Below are positions 43,131 through 52,293 of a stretch of 64,000 nt of DNA, piece after piece. The stretch is taken from assembly GCF_000092825.1 (NCBI RefSeq), contig NC_014168.1, forward strand, positions 1,727,946 through 1,791,945, given 5' to 3'. Positions within the stretch are counted from its first letter, which is position 1. Every line of letters starts with the position of its first letter. Position numbers and translations under genes: made by a program. The notes beneath the pieces are model-generated. The model saw only the letters and a program-made list of their open reading frames with translations. It did not search any database and was not told the DNA's origin. Source of the stretch: Segniliparus rotundus DSM 44985. Lineage in GTDB: Bacteria > Actinomycetota > Actinomycetes > Mycobacteriales > Mycobacteriaceae.

Positions 43131-45545
43131 TCAGCCGCGGCGCAGAATCCGTTTGTCGAAACCCCAGCGGGCCACTTTGAAGAATGCCTCGAAGATGATG
43201 TCCTTGCTCATCTTCGAGTAGCCGATCTCGCGCTCGGTGAACGTGATCGGCACTTCGGCCACCGCGAACCCGGCTCGTTGCGCCCGCCACGCGAGGTCGA
43301 TCTGAAAACAGTAGCCGCGCGACTCGACAGCGTCGAGGTCGATCGCGCGAAGCACCTGCGCCCGATACGCGCGGAAACCGCCGGTGATGTCTTGCACATG
43401 CGTGCCAAGCGCGAGCTTCGCGTACACGTTCGCCCCCCGAGAGAGCACTTCGCGCTGCTTGGGCCAGTTCACCACTGTCCCCCCAGGCACATACCGGGAA
43501 CCGATGACCAGATCAGCGCCCGCGTCGACCCGCTCCAGCAAGCGCGGAAGCTGCTCCGGCGCATGGCTTCCGTCCGCGTCCATCTCCACCAGCACCGCGA
43601 AGCCCCGCTCCAGCCCCCAGCGGAAACCAGCGATGTACGCGGACCCGAGCCCGCCTTTGCCGGTGCGGTGCATGACATGCAGCCGGGGCTCGTCCTGGGC
43701 CAGCTCGTCCACGATCGCGCCGGTCCCGTCCGGGCTCCCGTCGTCCACCACCAACGCTTCGACATGAGGATTCGCCGTGAACAGGCGCGGCAGGATGCGA
43801 ACGATGTTCTCCCGCTCGTTGTAGGTGGGAACGATCACCAACGTCCGGCCAGTTGGCCGTGTTCCGCCTTCCCCGCCCGTCGGCGAGAAAGACCCAGCAA
43901 CCTCGTCGGGCTTGGAGTCTGACATGTTCTCCCTATTTCTCGGCGAGCGCTCGCCGCTCGCCGTCAGCTTGGTCTGCGGGCTGGGCCAGCCTCGCATGGA
44001 CTGAGCCAGCCTACCGTGCCGCGCGCTCAGGATGAAACCCGCGAAGGTGGACACAAGCAGCACGACGTCCGTCCACGGCAACATCTCGCTGGCCGGGGTG
44101 CGCCCCGAGCGCAAAGGCACGTCGGCGACGAGCCACGCTGGTGTGATCTTGCCGGACTGGGCGAGCACGCGACCGTCCGGACCGATGATGGCGGAGACTC
44201 CGGTGGTGGCGGACACAACCACCGAACGGCCGAGCTCCACCGCCCGAATCCGCGAAGCGGCCAACTGCTGGTAAGTCATGTCGCTGTCCCCGAAGGTGGC
44301 GTTGTTCGACGGCACGGCGAGGATCTGCGCCCCGTCGCGCACCGCGCCGACAAGAGCACGGTCGAAGATCACCTCGTAGCAGGTCGCGACGCCGACAGGG
44401 ACCGTGCGGCCGTCGGCGAGCGGAGCCCGCACCACACCGTCTCCGGCTCCGGGCACGAAGCTGCCCGCCCGGTCGGCGTAGCTGGAGAACAACCGGAAGA
44501 AACTGCGCATCGGCAAGTACTCCCCGAACGGTTGCAGAATACTTTTGTCGTGCCGGTCCACCGGCCCGGAGCCGGGCTCCCACACCAGCACCGTGTTGCG
44601 CGGAGCCTGCGGGTCCTTGGTGTCGAGCGTGCCGACCAAGATCGGGGCTCCTAACGCCCGCGCCGCGCCGGTGATCTGATCGCCCGCCCACGGGTACAGC
44701 ACGGGGTCGATGTCGGAGGCGTTCTCCGGCCAGACCACGAGCGCAGCCCTCGGCCCGCCCCGCGACTGCTCCTCGCGGGCGAAGTCCAATGACTCCTGCA
44801 CATGCATCATGAGCACGGCCGCTGGCCGGTCGTTGAAGTCCAAACCCAGCTTGGGCACCCCGCCTTGCACCGCCGCGACCCGCAACCGCTGCCCGCCGTC
44901 CGGGTCCGGCAGCGCCGCCCTGCCGGCGAGGACACAGCCCGAGAGCACGGCGGCTGCTGCCGCGAAGGCCGCCCATCCCCTGCCCGCCCGCTCCCTCGGC
45001 ACGCCCCTGGCGACGCCTGCGGCGATGAAGGCGACCACGAACGAGAGGAAGCTCGCCCCGCCGAGGGCTGCCGCAGGAGCCAGCAAGCCCCCTGCCTGGC
45101 CGAACGCGAGCCGACCCCATGGGAAGCCGCCGAACGGCCAGCTGCCGCGAAACCACTCGCAGGCGGTCCAAGCGCTCGCGATGAAAAACGGGGCGAACCT
45201 GAGCGGCCAAAGACGAACCGCGATCCAGCCGAACACGCCTGTGTACAGCGACAGGAAAGCGCTCAGGGCGAGCCACGGCCCGCTGCCGACGAAAATCCCA
45301 GTCCACGACAAGAGCGGCAAAAAGAACCCGAGGCCGAAAGCGTAACCAGGCCACAGGCCGGTTCGCCGCCGTCTTGGGCCGACCAGCTCCGGGCGGAGCA
45401 GGACGAGCAAACCCGCGAGGAACAACGGCGCCGCGAACCAGAGCTCGCGCGGGGGGAACGTGAAAGACAGACAGAAACCGCACAACGCGCAGGCCGCTGT
45501 CCGCGCCGCCCACGGCCCGAACCCCCGGATCTCACAAGCTTTCAT
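43131..45545 (-). CDS. ppm1: Fused apolipoprotein N-acyltransferase / polyprenol monophosphomannose synthase
   Basis: 804 aa from ATG 45545. The N-terminal ~530 residues are Lnt: several membrane helices, then a nitrilase-like domain with Glu (VVWPENASD), Lys (HDKSILQPFGEYLPM) and Cys (VATCYEVIFD). A linker (~540-590) leads to a GT2 domain with VIVPTYNERENI, VVDDGSPDGTG and MDADGSHAPEQ. Lnt N-acylates lipoproteins; Ppm1 makes polyprenyl-phosphomannose for lipomannan and LAM assembly. The same fusion occurs in M. tuberculosis Rv2051c, while several related genera have two genes. The start overlaps the amidohydrolase gene by 14 bp. Confidence 0.96.
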   Translation of the reverse strand: MKACEIRGFGPWAARTAACALCGFCLSFTFPPRELWFAAPLFLAGLLVLLRPELVGPRRRRTGLWPGYAFGLGFFLPLLSWTGIFVGSGPWLALSAFLSLYTGVFGWIAVRLWPLRFAPFFIASAWTACEWFRGSWPFGGFPWGRLAFGQAGGLLAPAAALGGASFLSFVVAFIAAGVARGVPRERAGRGWAAFAAAAAVLSGCVLAGRAALPDPDGGQRLRVAAVQGGVPKLGLDFNDRPAAVLMMHVQESLDFAREEQSRGGPRAALVVWPENASDIDPVLYPWAGDQITGAARALGAPILVGTLDTKDPQAPRNTVLVWEPGSGPVDRHDKSILQPFGEYLPMRSFFRLFSSYADRAGSFVPGAGDGVVRAPLADGRTVPVGVATCYEVIFDRALVGAVRDGAQILAVPSNNATFGDSDMTYQQLAASRIRAVELGRSVVVSATTGVSAIIGPDGRVLAQSGKITPAWLVADVPLRSGRTPASEMLPWTDVVLLVSTFAGFILSARHGRLAQSMRGWPSPQTKLTASGERSPRNRENMSDSKPDEVAGSFSPTGGEGGTRPTGRTLVIVPTYNERENIVRILPRLFTANPHVEALVVDDGSPDGTGAIVDELAQDEPRLHVMHRTGKGGLGSAYIAGFRWGLERGFAVLVEMDADGSHAPEQLPRLLERVDAGADLVIGSRYVPGGTVVNWPKQREVLSRGANVYAKLALGTHVQDITGGFRAYRAQVLRAIDLDAVESRGYCFQIDLAWRAQRAGFAVAEVPITFTEREIGYSKMSKDIIFEAFFKVARWGFDKRILRRG

Positions 45546-47133
45546 ACACCGGCTGTCCGTCCACGACGACCATCTTGCACGACGGCGACCCAGCGGCGAG
45601 ATCAGGAAGCGGCGGCTGATGCGTGCGCTGATCCGTGGACCAGCTGTTCGCACGCCCCGGCTCTGCAGCCGCGTACTGCGGCACCTCCCACACGACGAAC
45701 GTCGCGGCCGAGCCGGGGACAAGCGACCCGGCGAGCGGGTCGCGGCTGCCAGCGGCGCGTCGACCGCCCCGCGTCGCCGCCAGAAACGCCGCCCGCGCCG
45801 AAATCCTCGACTCAGGCCGGTGGTGGTTCGCCGCCGCGCGCGCCCACGCCCACGGGTCGATGTCGGTGACGGGCGCGTCCGAGCCGAACGCCAACACCAC
45901 CCCCGCGGCCGCGAACTGCGCGAAATTGTTCAGCTGCGCCGCGCGCCGCGCGCCGAGCCGTTGCTCGTACATGCCGCCAGGCCCGCCCCACAACGCGTCG
46001 AACAGCGGCTGCACGCTCGCGGCAACCCCCCATTGGCCGAGCTGGCGGGCCTGCTCTGGCGTGGTCATCTCCATGTGCTCCAGGCGGTGGCCGCACTTGG
46101 CGACCGAGGGAACCCCGAACTCGGCCACCGCGGAGCCGAAGGCGCCGACGAGTTCGGCCACCGCCGCGTCGCCGATGGCGTGAAAACCCGCCGGAACGCC
46201 CGCCGCCGTGCTCGCCCGCACATGCGCCCGGACGGCCTCGGGACTGAGGTAGGCATTGCCGCACGCGCCCGTCGAGAGGAAAGGCTCGTGCAGCCATGCG
46301 GTGCTGGAGCCGATCGAGCCGTCGATGAAAAGATCCCCGGCCAAACCAGCCGCCCCGGTCTGCGCGATCAGCTCTCGGGCCTGTTCCGGGCTCTCGACGG
46401 CCTCGCCCCAGTAGCCGACCCGTTCGACCGGGTGCTCGGCTCCGAGCAGCAACGCGAGGTCTTCCCGGCTGGATATCCGCGGCCCTGCGCACTCGTGGAC
46501 CTGCACCACGCCTCGGGAGAGCGCATGCTCCAGCGCGGTTCGTTGCGCGCTCGCGCGCTGCTGCGCCGAGAGCAACGCCTTCGCCGCCTCGCGGACCAGG
46601 TGGTGCGCCTCACCGGTCAGCGGAGCCTGCGGGTGAAAGCCTCTCGCCTCGGCGAGACCGGGGACAGCGGCGCGAAGAGCGGTGGAGGCAGCAGCGGCGT
46701 GCACGTCCACCCTGGGGCTGTATACCATCGCCCCAGGCGCTCGGGCGTCGAGCTCATCGGTCGTCGGGGGCTGCGGCACATCCCATTTGGACTCGTCCCA
46801 AGTCCCGAACCACAACAGCTGCCCTTCGTTTCGCGCGGCGGCGCAGGCATAGGCGCGCAAGGCTGCGTCCCGCGAAACCGCCCCGCCGAGCTCTCGCGCG
46901 GCGAGGCCCAGGCCCGCGTCCGTGAGGTGGACGTGGGCGTCCACGAATCCGGGCGCGACGAGCGCGCCGTCGAGCGGGACACGGCTCGCCTGCGGGAACA
47001 GCTCCCGCGCCGCGCGATCGCCGCCGAGCCAGACCACCCGGCCGTCTTGGACGGCGAGCGCGGTCGCCTCCGGGGCTGTCTGGCTGTGGATTCGTCCGCC
47101 GCAGAAGACGGTGGCAGCGGGTTCGGTGGACAC
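45532..47133 (-). CDS. Amidohydrolase family protein (YtcJ/LAF-like)
   Basis: About 533 aa from GTG 47133; an ATG at 47163 would make its start overlap the start of the divergent exonuclease gene, so the GTG is preferred. Metal and active-site motifs: [13 protein letters not shown] (HxH), [35 protein letters not shown] and [16 protein letters not shown]-type end (AFGSDAPV). This is the YtcJ-like branch of metal-dependent amidohydrolases with unknown substrate. It sits directly upstream of ppm1. Confidence 0.85.
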   Translation of the reverse strand: MSTEPAATVFCGGRIHSQTAPEATALAVQDGRVVWLGGDRAARELFPQASRVPLDGALVAPGFVDAHVHLTDAGLGLAARELGGAVSRDAALRAYACAAARNEGQLLWFGTWDESKWDVPQPPTTDELDARAPGAMVYSPRVDVHAAAASTALRAAVPGLAEARGFHPQAPLTGEAHHLVREAAKALLSAQQRASAQRTALEHALSRGVVQVHECAGPRISSREDLALLLGAEHPVERVGYWGEAVESPEQARELIAQTGAAGLAGDLFIDGSIGSSTAWLHEPFLSTGACGNAYLSPEAVRAHVRASTAAGVPAGFHAIGDAAVAELVGAFGSAVAEFGVPSVAKCGHRLEHMEMTTPEQARQLGQWGVAASVQPLFDALWGGPGGMYEQRLGARRAAQLNNFAQFAAAGVVLAFGSDAPVTDIDPWAWARAAANHHRPESRISARAAFLAATRGGRRAAGSRDPLAGSLVPGSAATFVVWEVPQYAAAEPGRANSWSTDQRTHQPPLPDLAAGSPSCKMVVVDGQPVYESL

Positions 47134-47161
47134 GGAAGTCCAGTGTGCCAGACTCAGAGCC

Positions 47162-48100
47162 ATGTCGTTGATGCTGGTTGACGCCGCTGGTCTTTGGTTC
47201 CGCGCGTTTTACGCGTTGCCCGAATCCATCACGGCCCCGGACGGGAGCCCGGTCAACGCGGTCCGCGGCTTTTGCGACATGCTCGCCGCGCTGCTCGAAC
47301 GCGACCGGCCGAAACGGTTGGCCGTGTGCCTGGACCTGGATTGGCGGCCGAAGTTCCGGGTGGATCTCTTGCCCGAGTACAAGGCGCAGCGCGTCGCGCC
47401 CGGCGAAGATCTGGCCGCGCCGGGGGCCGCGGCGTCGGAACCAGCGTCTCTCGCGCCTCAGGTCGACATGATCCTCGCGCTGCTCGGCGCCGCCGGCGTC
47501 GCGACCGTTGGCGCAGAAGGGTTCGAAGCGGACGACGTGATCGGGACGCTCGCGGCTCGCGAACGCCGGGACGACGTCGTCGTCGTGACTGGGGATCGAG
47601 ATCTTCTCCAAGTCGTCGCCGACGAACCGGTGCCCGTCCGAGTGCGCTACATCGGGCGCGGGGTCGCGAAGTCGGAGCTTTTGGGGCCCGCTGAGGTGGC
47701 CGAACGCTACGGCCTGCCGCCCGAGCGGGCCGGCGCTGCCTACGCGGAGCTCGCTGTGCTGCGGGGCGATCCCTCAGACGGACTGCCGGGCGTCGCTGGC
47801 GTCGGGGAGAAAACAGCGGCGAAGCTCATCAGCGCGTTCGGCAGCCTCGCCGGGACGCTCGAAGCAGCCAAAAACGGGGACGTCGCACCGCCCAAAGCCC
47901 AAAAGGCCCTACTCGCCGCAGAGGACTACATCCGCAGGGCGGCGCGAGTGGTGTTCATCCGTGACGACGTGCCGGTCCAGTGGGACCGGGACGACGCAAT
48001 AACCCCGCGGACGGCGGATCTGGCGCGGTGCGCCAGGCTCGCCGAGCAGTTCGGCACGGCCTCTTCGGCGCAACGGCTGCTCACAGCGCTTTACGGCTGA
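47162..48100 (+). CDS. 5'-3' exonuclease of the PolI N-terminal type
   Basis: 312 aa. [46 protein letters not shown] and [29 protein letters not shown] (helix-hairpin-helix) match the flap endonuclease/5' nuclease fold with its acidic metal ligands. It lacks a polymerase domain. Such stand-alone 5' nucleases are common in actinobacteria beside PolA and act on flaps or RNA primers. Stop codons of this gene and the convergent DUF4333 gene overlap by 10 bp. Confidence 0.93.
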   Translation: MSLMLVDAAGLWFRAFYALPESITAPDGSPVNAVRGFCDMLAALLERDRPKRLAVCLDLDWRPKFRVDLLPEYKAQRVAPGEDLAAPGAAASEPASLAPQVDMILALLGAAGVATVGAEGFEADDVIGTLAARERRDDVVVVTGDRDLLQVVADEPVPVRVRYIGRGVAKSELLGPAEVAERYGLPPERAGAAYAELAVLRGDPSDGLPGVAGVGEKTAAKLISAFGSLAGTLEAAKNGDVAPPKAQKALLAAEDYIRRAARVVFIRDDVPVQWDRDDAITPRTADLARCARLAEQFGTASSAQRLLTALYG

Positions 48101-48717
48101 TCCGCCGGACCCACTTTGTAGTCGCCCTTGTCATTGCTGAACTTGGCTTTGACCGTGGTCGGCTTGCCGTCTTTCTTCAACGAGCAGGTGAACGTGGCGT
48201 CCTTCTCGACCTTGATGTCAGAACCCGTGTCCGGGCATTTGACATCCGTGATGTTGGTTTCGCCGTACCCGTTCGGGGCCGCCGCGGTCAGGACGCTTTT
48301 CACGTCTTTCGCCGCTTGCTCGGTGTCGAGGACCTTCTGCCTGCCGAAGAGCCAGAAACCGGCAAAGCCCGCGATCCCGGCCACGAGGAGGACGACCGGG
48401 ACGATAATCAGGGCCTTGGTGGCGCCATTGCCCTGTTTGGGCGGCGCGCCGTAACCGGGAGGCGCGACGGGCTGCCCGTACGGCGGCGGTTGCTGCGGAG
48501 CGCCGTACGGGGACGGCGGCTGCCCGTACGCAGACGGCTGCTGCGGTTGCCCATACGGGGACGGCTGCGGAGCGCCATAGGGGGAGGGCGGTTGCGCAGG
48601 CGGCGGGCCGCCGTACGGGCTCGCCCCATACGGCGAGGGAGGCTGCTGCGGCGGCGGCCCGTAGGGGCTGCCCCCTGGCGCCCCGTACGGGTTTGGCGGG
48701 CCGTACGGTCCGGTCAT
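48091..48717 (-). CDS. Proline/tyrosine-rich membrane protein with DUF4333 domain
   Basis: 208 aa from ATG 48717 (AAGGAG 10 bp upstream). Residues 1-100 are repeats of [13 protein letters not shown], a disordered cytoplasmic arm. One membrane helix follows ([24 protein letters not shown]), then an external DUF4333 domain with two Cys ([20 protein letters not shown]) and [18 protein letters not shown]. Such proteins are abundant in mycobacteria; function unknown. The repeats vary in length between homologues, and the DNA repeats here could slip. Confidence 0.85.
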   Translation of the reverse strand: MTGPYGPPNPYGAPGGSPYGPPPQQPPSPYGASPYGGPPPAQPPSPYGAPQPSPYGQPQQPSAYGQPPSPYGAPQQPPPYGQPVAPPGYGAPPKQGNGATKALIIVPVVLLVAGIAGFAGFWLFGRQKVLDTEQAAKDVKSVLTAAAPNGYGETNITDVKCPDTGSDIKVEKDATFTCSLKKDGKPTTVKAKFSNDKGDYKVGPADQP

Positions 48718-48893
48718 ACGATCAAGCTCCTTCACCCTCTTTGACCAGGCGTGTCGTCCTAGTCGACAGAACTGCGCCCATTATTGCACAGAGGCGGCGC
48801 GCAGTCATCGAGGCAGCGCCTGGGGCGGCAGCTGGCGCCCAGGCGCGCGCACATGTGCCCGCACAACTGCGAGCAGGAGGCGCTGAGGTCTTG

Positions 48894-48922
48894 TTGACGA
48901 CTCGCTAACACAGGCGTAGTGG
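48894..48922 (+). promoter_or_regulatory. Promoter of the nitrite reductase operon with possible GlnR site
   Basis: TTGACG (48894-48899), 17 bp, TAGTGG (48917-48922). The -35 overlaps an AC-n9-AC pattern (AC at 48897 and 48908) inside TTGACGACTCGCTAACAC, like the GlnR motif described for mycobacterial nitrogen genes. The motif is short, so it is only suggestive, but nirB is a known GlnR target in mycobacteria. Confidence 0.35.
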
Positions 48923-48954
48923 TCGCGTCACCAGCGACGACGACCCTCGAAAAC

Positions 48955-49302
48955 ATGGCGAGCACCCCGAAATTCTTCCAGGGCGTCTTCCCGTTCACCG
49001 GGGAAGGCCTCACGAAGCCGGCCCTCATCGACCCCGCCCTGGCCTACACGGTGCCGCAGGGCGTCACCGCCCAACCGCTCTATTTCCGCGGCGGCAACTC
49101 CGCCGACGAACTCGTGGTCGTCTCCCTCCTGCGCGACGGGGCTCCGATGCGGCTTTTCCCGATGGGCGCCCGTTCGGGGGTGAATGTGCCGTTGCGCGTC
49201 GTGGAGGACGTGGAACCGGACTCCCGGCTCGAATTGGTGATCGCGGCCCCCGCCGGCGCGGTCGGCGAAGTCGTCGTCGATTTCGGAATCATGGAGATCT
49301 GA
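48955..49302 (+). CDS. Conserved small protein preceding nirB
   Basis: 115 aa from ATG 48955; GTG 48919 would add 12 residues. It reads MASTPKFFQGVFPFTGEGLT KPALIDPALAYTVPQGVTAQ PLYFRGGNSADELVVVSLLR and continues as a beta-rich domain without signal peptide or metal motif. Similar proteins are found ahead of nirBD in other mycolic-acid actinobacteria, as far as I recall. It ends 1 bp before nirB, so it is translated with it. A role in assembling or regulating nitrite reductase is inferred from position. Confidence 0.65.
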   Translation: MASTPKFFQGVFPFTGEGLTKPALIDPALAYTVPQGVTAQPLYFRGGNSADELVVVSLLRDGAPMRLFPMGARSGVNVPLRVVEDVEPDSRLELVIAAPAGAVGEVVVDFGIMEI

Positions 49303-49303
49303 G

Positions 49304-51823
49304 ATGGCCGAGGCGCAGGAGCAATCCGCGGGAAAACGCAGGCTCGTCATCGTCGGCAACGGCATGGCGGGAGCCCGCGCCGCAGAGGAGATCATCGCCC
49401 GAGGCGGCCATGGCCTTTTCGACATCACCATGATCGGAGACGAGCCGTACGGCAACTACAACCGGATCATGCTCTCCCATGTGCTCTCCGGCGAGGCGAG
49501 CTTGGACAGCGAGGACTTCTTCCTCAACCCGATGAGCTGGTACCGCGAGCACGGCGTGCGCCTCTACGCCGGGGACCGCGCCGCGCGAATCGACCGTTTC
49601 GCCAAGACCGTCACCTGCGAGAGCGACCGCGAGATCCCCTACGACGCGTTGATTATCGCCACCGGCAGCAACACGCACTTCCCGAACATGGACGGGCTGC
49701 GCGGACCGGACGGGCAGCTCGCGCGCAACGTCTTCGGCTTCCGCACGATCAAGGACACCACCGGCATGCTCGAACTCGCCGCCGCCCGCGACCACACGAC
49801 TGCCGTCGTCGTCGGCGGCGGCCTGTTGGGATTGGAGGCCGCATACGGCCTGCAGACCCAGGGGCTGGATGTGACCGTTGTCCACTCCCCCGGACACCTG
49901 ATGAACCAGCAACTGGACGAACGCGGCGGCCGGATACTGCGGTCTCGGATCGAAAACCTCGGCATCGGCGTGCGCACCTCGGCCCGCACCACCGCGGTCC
50001 TGCGCGACGCGAACGGCGAGATCACCGGCGTCCAGTTCCAAGACGGCGAAGTGATCCCCGCCGACATGGTGGTGGTCGCGGCGGGAATCCGCCCGAACAC
50101 CGACCTGGCCCGCTCGGCGGGTCTCGTGGTGGAACGCGGCGTCGTCGTGGACGACCAACTCCGGTGCGAGGACGAAAGCTCGATCTACGCCATCGGCGAG
50201 TGCTGCCAGCACCGAGGCGAGACCTTCGGGCTGGTCGCTCCGGTCTGGGAGCAAGCCGCAGTCCTCGCGGACCACCTCACCGGAGCAAATCCGAAAGCGG
50301 CGTACCACGGCTCGCGGCTGACCACGAAGCTCAAAGTGGCGGGAGTCGACGTCGCGGCGATGGGCGTGAAGGGCCCGGAGCGCCCGGATGACGAGTTCGT
50401 CCAGTTCTACGAGCCCAAGAGCGGGACGTACAAGTCCGTCGTGGTGCGCGACGGGAAGCTCATCGGAGCGATGCTCCTGGGCGACGTGAGCAAAGTGGGC
50501 TTCCTCTCGCAAGCCTTCGACGACAAAGTGCCCCTGCCCGAGGAACGCATCAGCATGCTCTTCGACATAGGCACGCCCTCCGCCGCCACCGGGGCCGAGG
50601 AGCTCGCCGACGACGCGCAGGTCTGCAACTGCAACGGCGTCACGAAAGGCCAGATCGTCGCCTGCGTCGAAGCAGGCACGACCTCGCTCGGCGAAGTCGT
50701 CGCGAAAACCCGCGCCGGAAAAGGCTGCGGCTCCTGCAAGGGGCTGGTCGCCGACATCGTGTCCTGCGCGGCGGGCGGCGCCCTTGCCGCAGACCCAGCC
50801 GCGGACTACTACGTGCCCTGCATCCCGCTGACCAAGGCGCAGCTCATCGAGCAGGTCAAAGCCCGAGGCCTGCGCGCCGTCTCGCAGGTCTTCGCCGAAC
50901 TCGCCCCCAACGGCGAGGACGCCGGGGCCAAGATGGCGCTCGCCTCGCTGCTGCGGGTCGTGTGGGGCCCGGACTGGGTGGACGAGCGCGGGGCCCTGTT
51001 CATCAACGACCGGGTCCACGCGAACATCCAGAAGGACGGCACGTTCTCCGTGGTGCCGCAGATGAAAGGCGGCGTGACCACGCCGGAGCAGCTGCGCAAA
51101 ATCGCCGACGTCGCAGACAAGTACAACGTCCCGATGGTCAAGGTGACCGGGGGACAGCGCATCGACCTCTTGGGCGTCAAAAAAGAAGACCTGCCCAAAG
51201 TCTGGGGCGACCTCGGCATGCCTTCCGGATACGCCTACGGCAAGAGCTTCCGCACCGTGAAGACCTGCGTCGGGCGGGACTTCTGCCGATACGGGCTCGA
51301 CGACTCCACCGGGCTCGGGATCAGAATCGAGGAGCGCTTCCAAGGCTTGGAGACCCCCGCGAAACTCAAACTCGCCGTCGCCGGGTGCCCCCGCAACTGC
51401 TCGGAAGCGCTCTGCAAGGACTTCGGCGTGGTCGCCATCGGCGACGGCACATGGGAGATCTACGTCGGCGGAGCCGCTGGCGCCCATATCCGCAAGGGCG
51501 ACCTGTTGGCCACGGTCCATTCGCCCGAGGAAGTGCTCGTCGTGGCGAGCCGGTTCATCCAGCACTACCGCGAGGACGCGAAATGGCTGGAGAGGACCTA
51601 CGCCTGGGTGCCGAGAGTCGGGATCGACGAGCTCAAGCGCCGCTTGATCGAGGACGCCGACGGGATCTGCGACGGGCTCGAAGCGCGTCTGCAGAAGTCC
51701 GTGGAAGGCTACCGCGACCCGTGGCTGGAGCGCGCCGAGCCCAAATCTCCGGCCCAGTTCCAGTCCGCCCTGCCGCTGGTGCCGCTGCCGCTGGTCCCGG
51801 TGCGAGCAGGAGGGAACTCATGA
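49304..51823 (+). CDS. nirB: Assimilatory nitrite reductase (NAD(P)H), large subunit
   Basis: 839 aa. FAD/NAD-binding part (LVIVGNGMAGARAAEE; VVVGGGLLGLEAAYGLQTQG; ASSIYAIGEC-like ESSIYAIGECCQH), a BFD-like [2Fe-2S] domain (CNCNGVTKGQIVACVEAG ... GCGSCKGL), then the siroheme/[4Fe-4S] half with TCVGRDFCRYGLDDSTG and VAGCPRNCSEALCKDFG. It reduces nitrite to ammonium with electrons from NAD(P)H. It is followed by nirD with an ATGA overlap. Confidence 0.97.
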   Translation: MAEAQEQSAGKRRLVIVGNGMAGARAAEEIIARGGHGLFDITMIGDEPYGNYNRIMLSHVLSGEASLDSEDFFLNPMSWYREHGVRLYAGDRAARIDRFAKTVTCESDREIPYDALIIATGSNTHFPNMDGLRGPDGQLARNVFGFRTIKDTTGMLELAAARDHTTAVVVGGGLLGLEAAYGLQTQGLDVTVVHSPGHLMNQQLDERGGRILRSRIENLGIGVRTSARTTAVLRDANGEITGVQFQDGEVIPADMVVVAAGIRPNTDLARSAGLVVERGVVVDDQLRCEDESSIYAIGECCQHRGETFGLVAPVWEQAAVLADHLTGANPKAAYHGSRLTTKLKVAGVDVAAMGVKGPERPDDEFVQFYEPKSGTYKSVVVRDGKLIGAMLLGDVSKVGFLSQAFDDKVPLPEERISMLFDIGTPSAATGAEELADDAQVCNCNGVTKGQIVACVEAGTTSLGEVVAKTRAGKGCGSCKGLVADIVSCAAGGALAADPAADYYVPCIPLTKAQLIEQVKARGLRAVSQVFAELAPNGEDAGAKMALASLLRVVWGPDWVDERGALFINDRVHANIQKDGTFSVVPQMKGGVTTPEQLRKIADVADKYNVPMVKVTGGQRIDLLGVKKEDLPKVWGDLGMPSGYAYGKSFRTVKTCVGRDFCRYGLDDSTGLGIRIEERFQGLETPAKLKLAVAGCPRNCSEALCKDFGVVAIGDGTWEIYVGGAAGAHIRKGDLLATVHSPEEVLVVASRFIQHYREDAKWLERTYAWVPRVGIDELKRRLIEDADGICDGLEARLQKSVEGYRDPWLERAEPKSPAQFQSALPLVPLPLVPVRAGGNS

Positions 51824-52152
51824 CGAGACCGCTGCAAGTGGAAGAGGTGCACGATGTCGGAGCGCTCGAGGACCTCACCCCTGGGGAGGGCCGCACCTAC
51901 ATCGTGGACGGGGCGCAGATCGCAGTGTTCCTGCTGGACAACGGCGAGCTGCGGGCGACTGCGGCGACATGCCCGCACAAGGGGGGGCCCATCGCGGACG
52001 GGCAGGTCGATTTGGGCGTGGTCGTGTGCCCGCTGCACCAATACTCCTTCAGCCTCGCGAGCGGGTTGTGCACCAGCGAGGGCGTGGGCAGGCTTGCCGT
52101 CTACAGCGCGTGGGCGCACGGCGACAGGATCCTCGTCTCGCTCGGCGCATGA
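51820..52152 (+). CDS. nirD: Nitrite reductase small subunit (Rieske-type)
   Basis: 110 aa. The Rieske-type [2Fe-2S] ligands are present, CPHKGG (CxH) and CPLHQYSF (CxxH); some NirD proteins have lost them. It pairs with NirB in nitrite assimilation. Its start overlaps the nirB stop. Confidence 0.95.
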   Translation: MTRPLQVEEVHDVGALEDLTPGEGRTYIVDGAQIAVFLLDNGELRATAATCPHKGGPIADGQVDLGVVVCPLHQYSFSLASGLCTSEGVGRLAVYSAWAHGDRILVSLGA

Positions 52153-52293
52153 GGCGCGCCGTTCGGGGCCAAAGCGCTGTCGTCCCAGATCGAAGCCCTG
52201 TTTGACCCCCTGCCGAGGAGCCGCTGGCGGACATGTGCTCTCCTCTTGTGGTAAGCAATGAGGAGAGCAGCGGACAAACAGGAGGCGCACCGC

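Noticed and set aside
48470-48700. CRISPR-like short repeats
   Set aside because: These are codon repeats for PSPYG/QPP in the DUF4333 protein, with no spacers.
49289-51565. 758-codon open frame on the minus strand
   Set aside because: Antisense to nirB, which has complete domain motifs; long antisense frames are common in GC-rich genes with this codon use.
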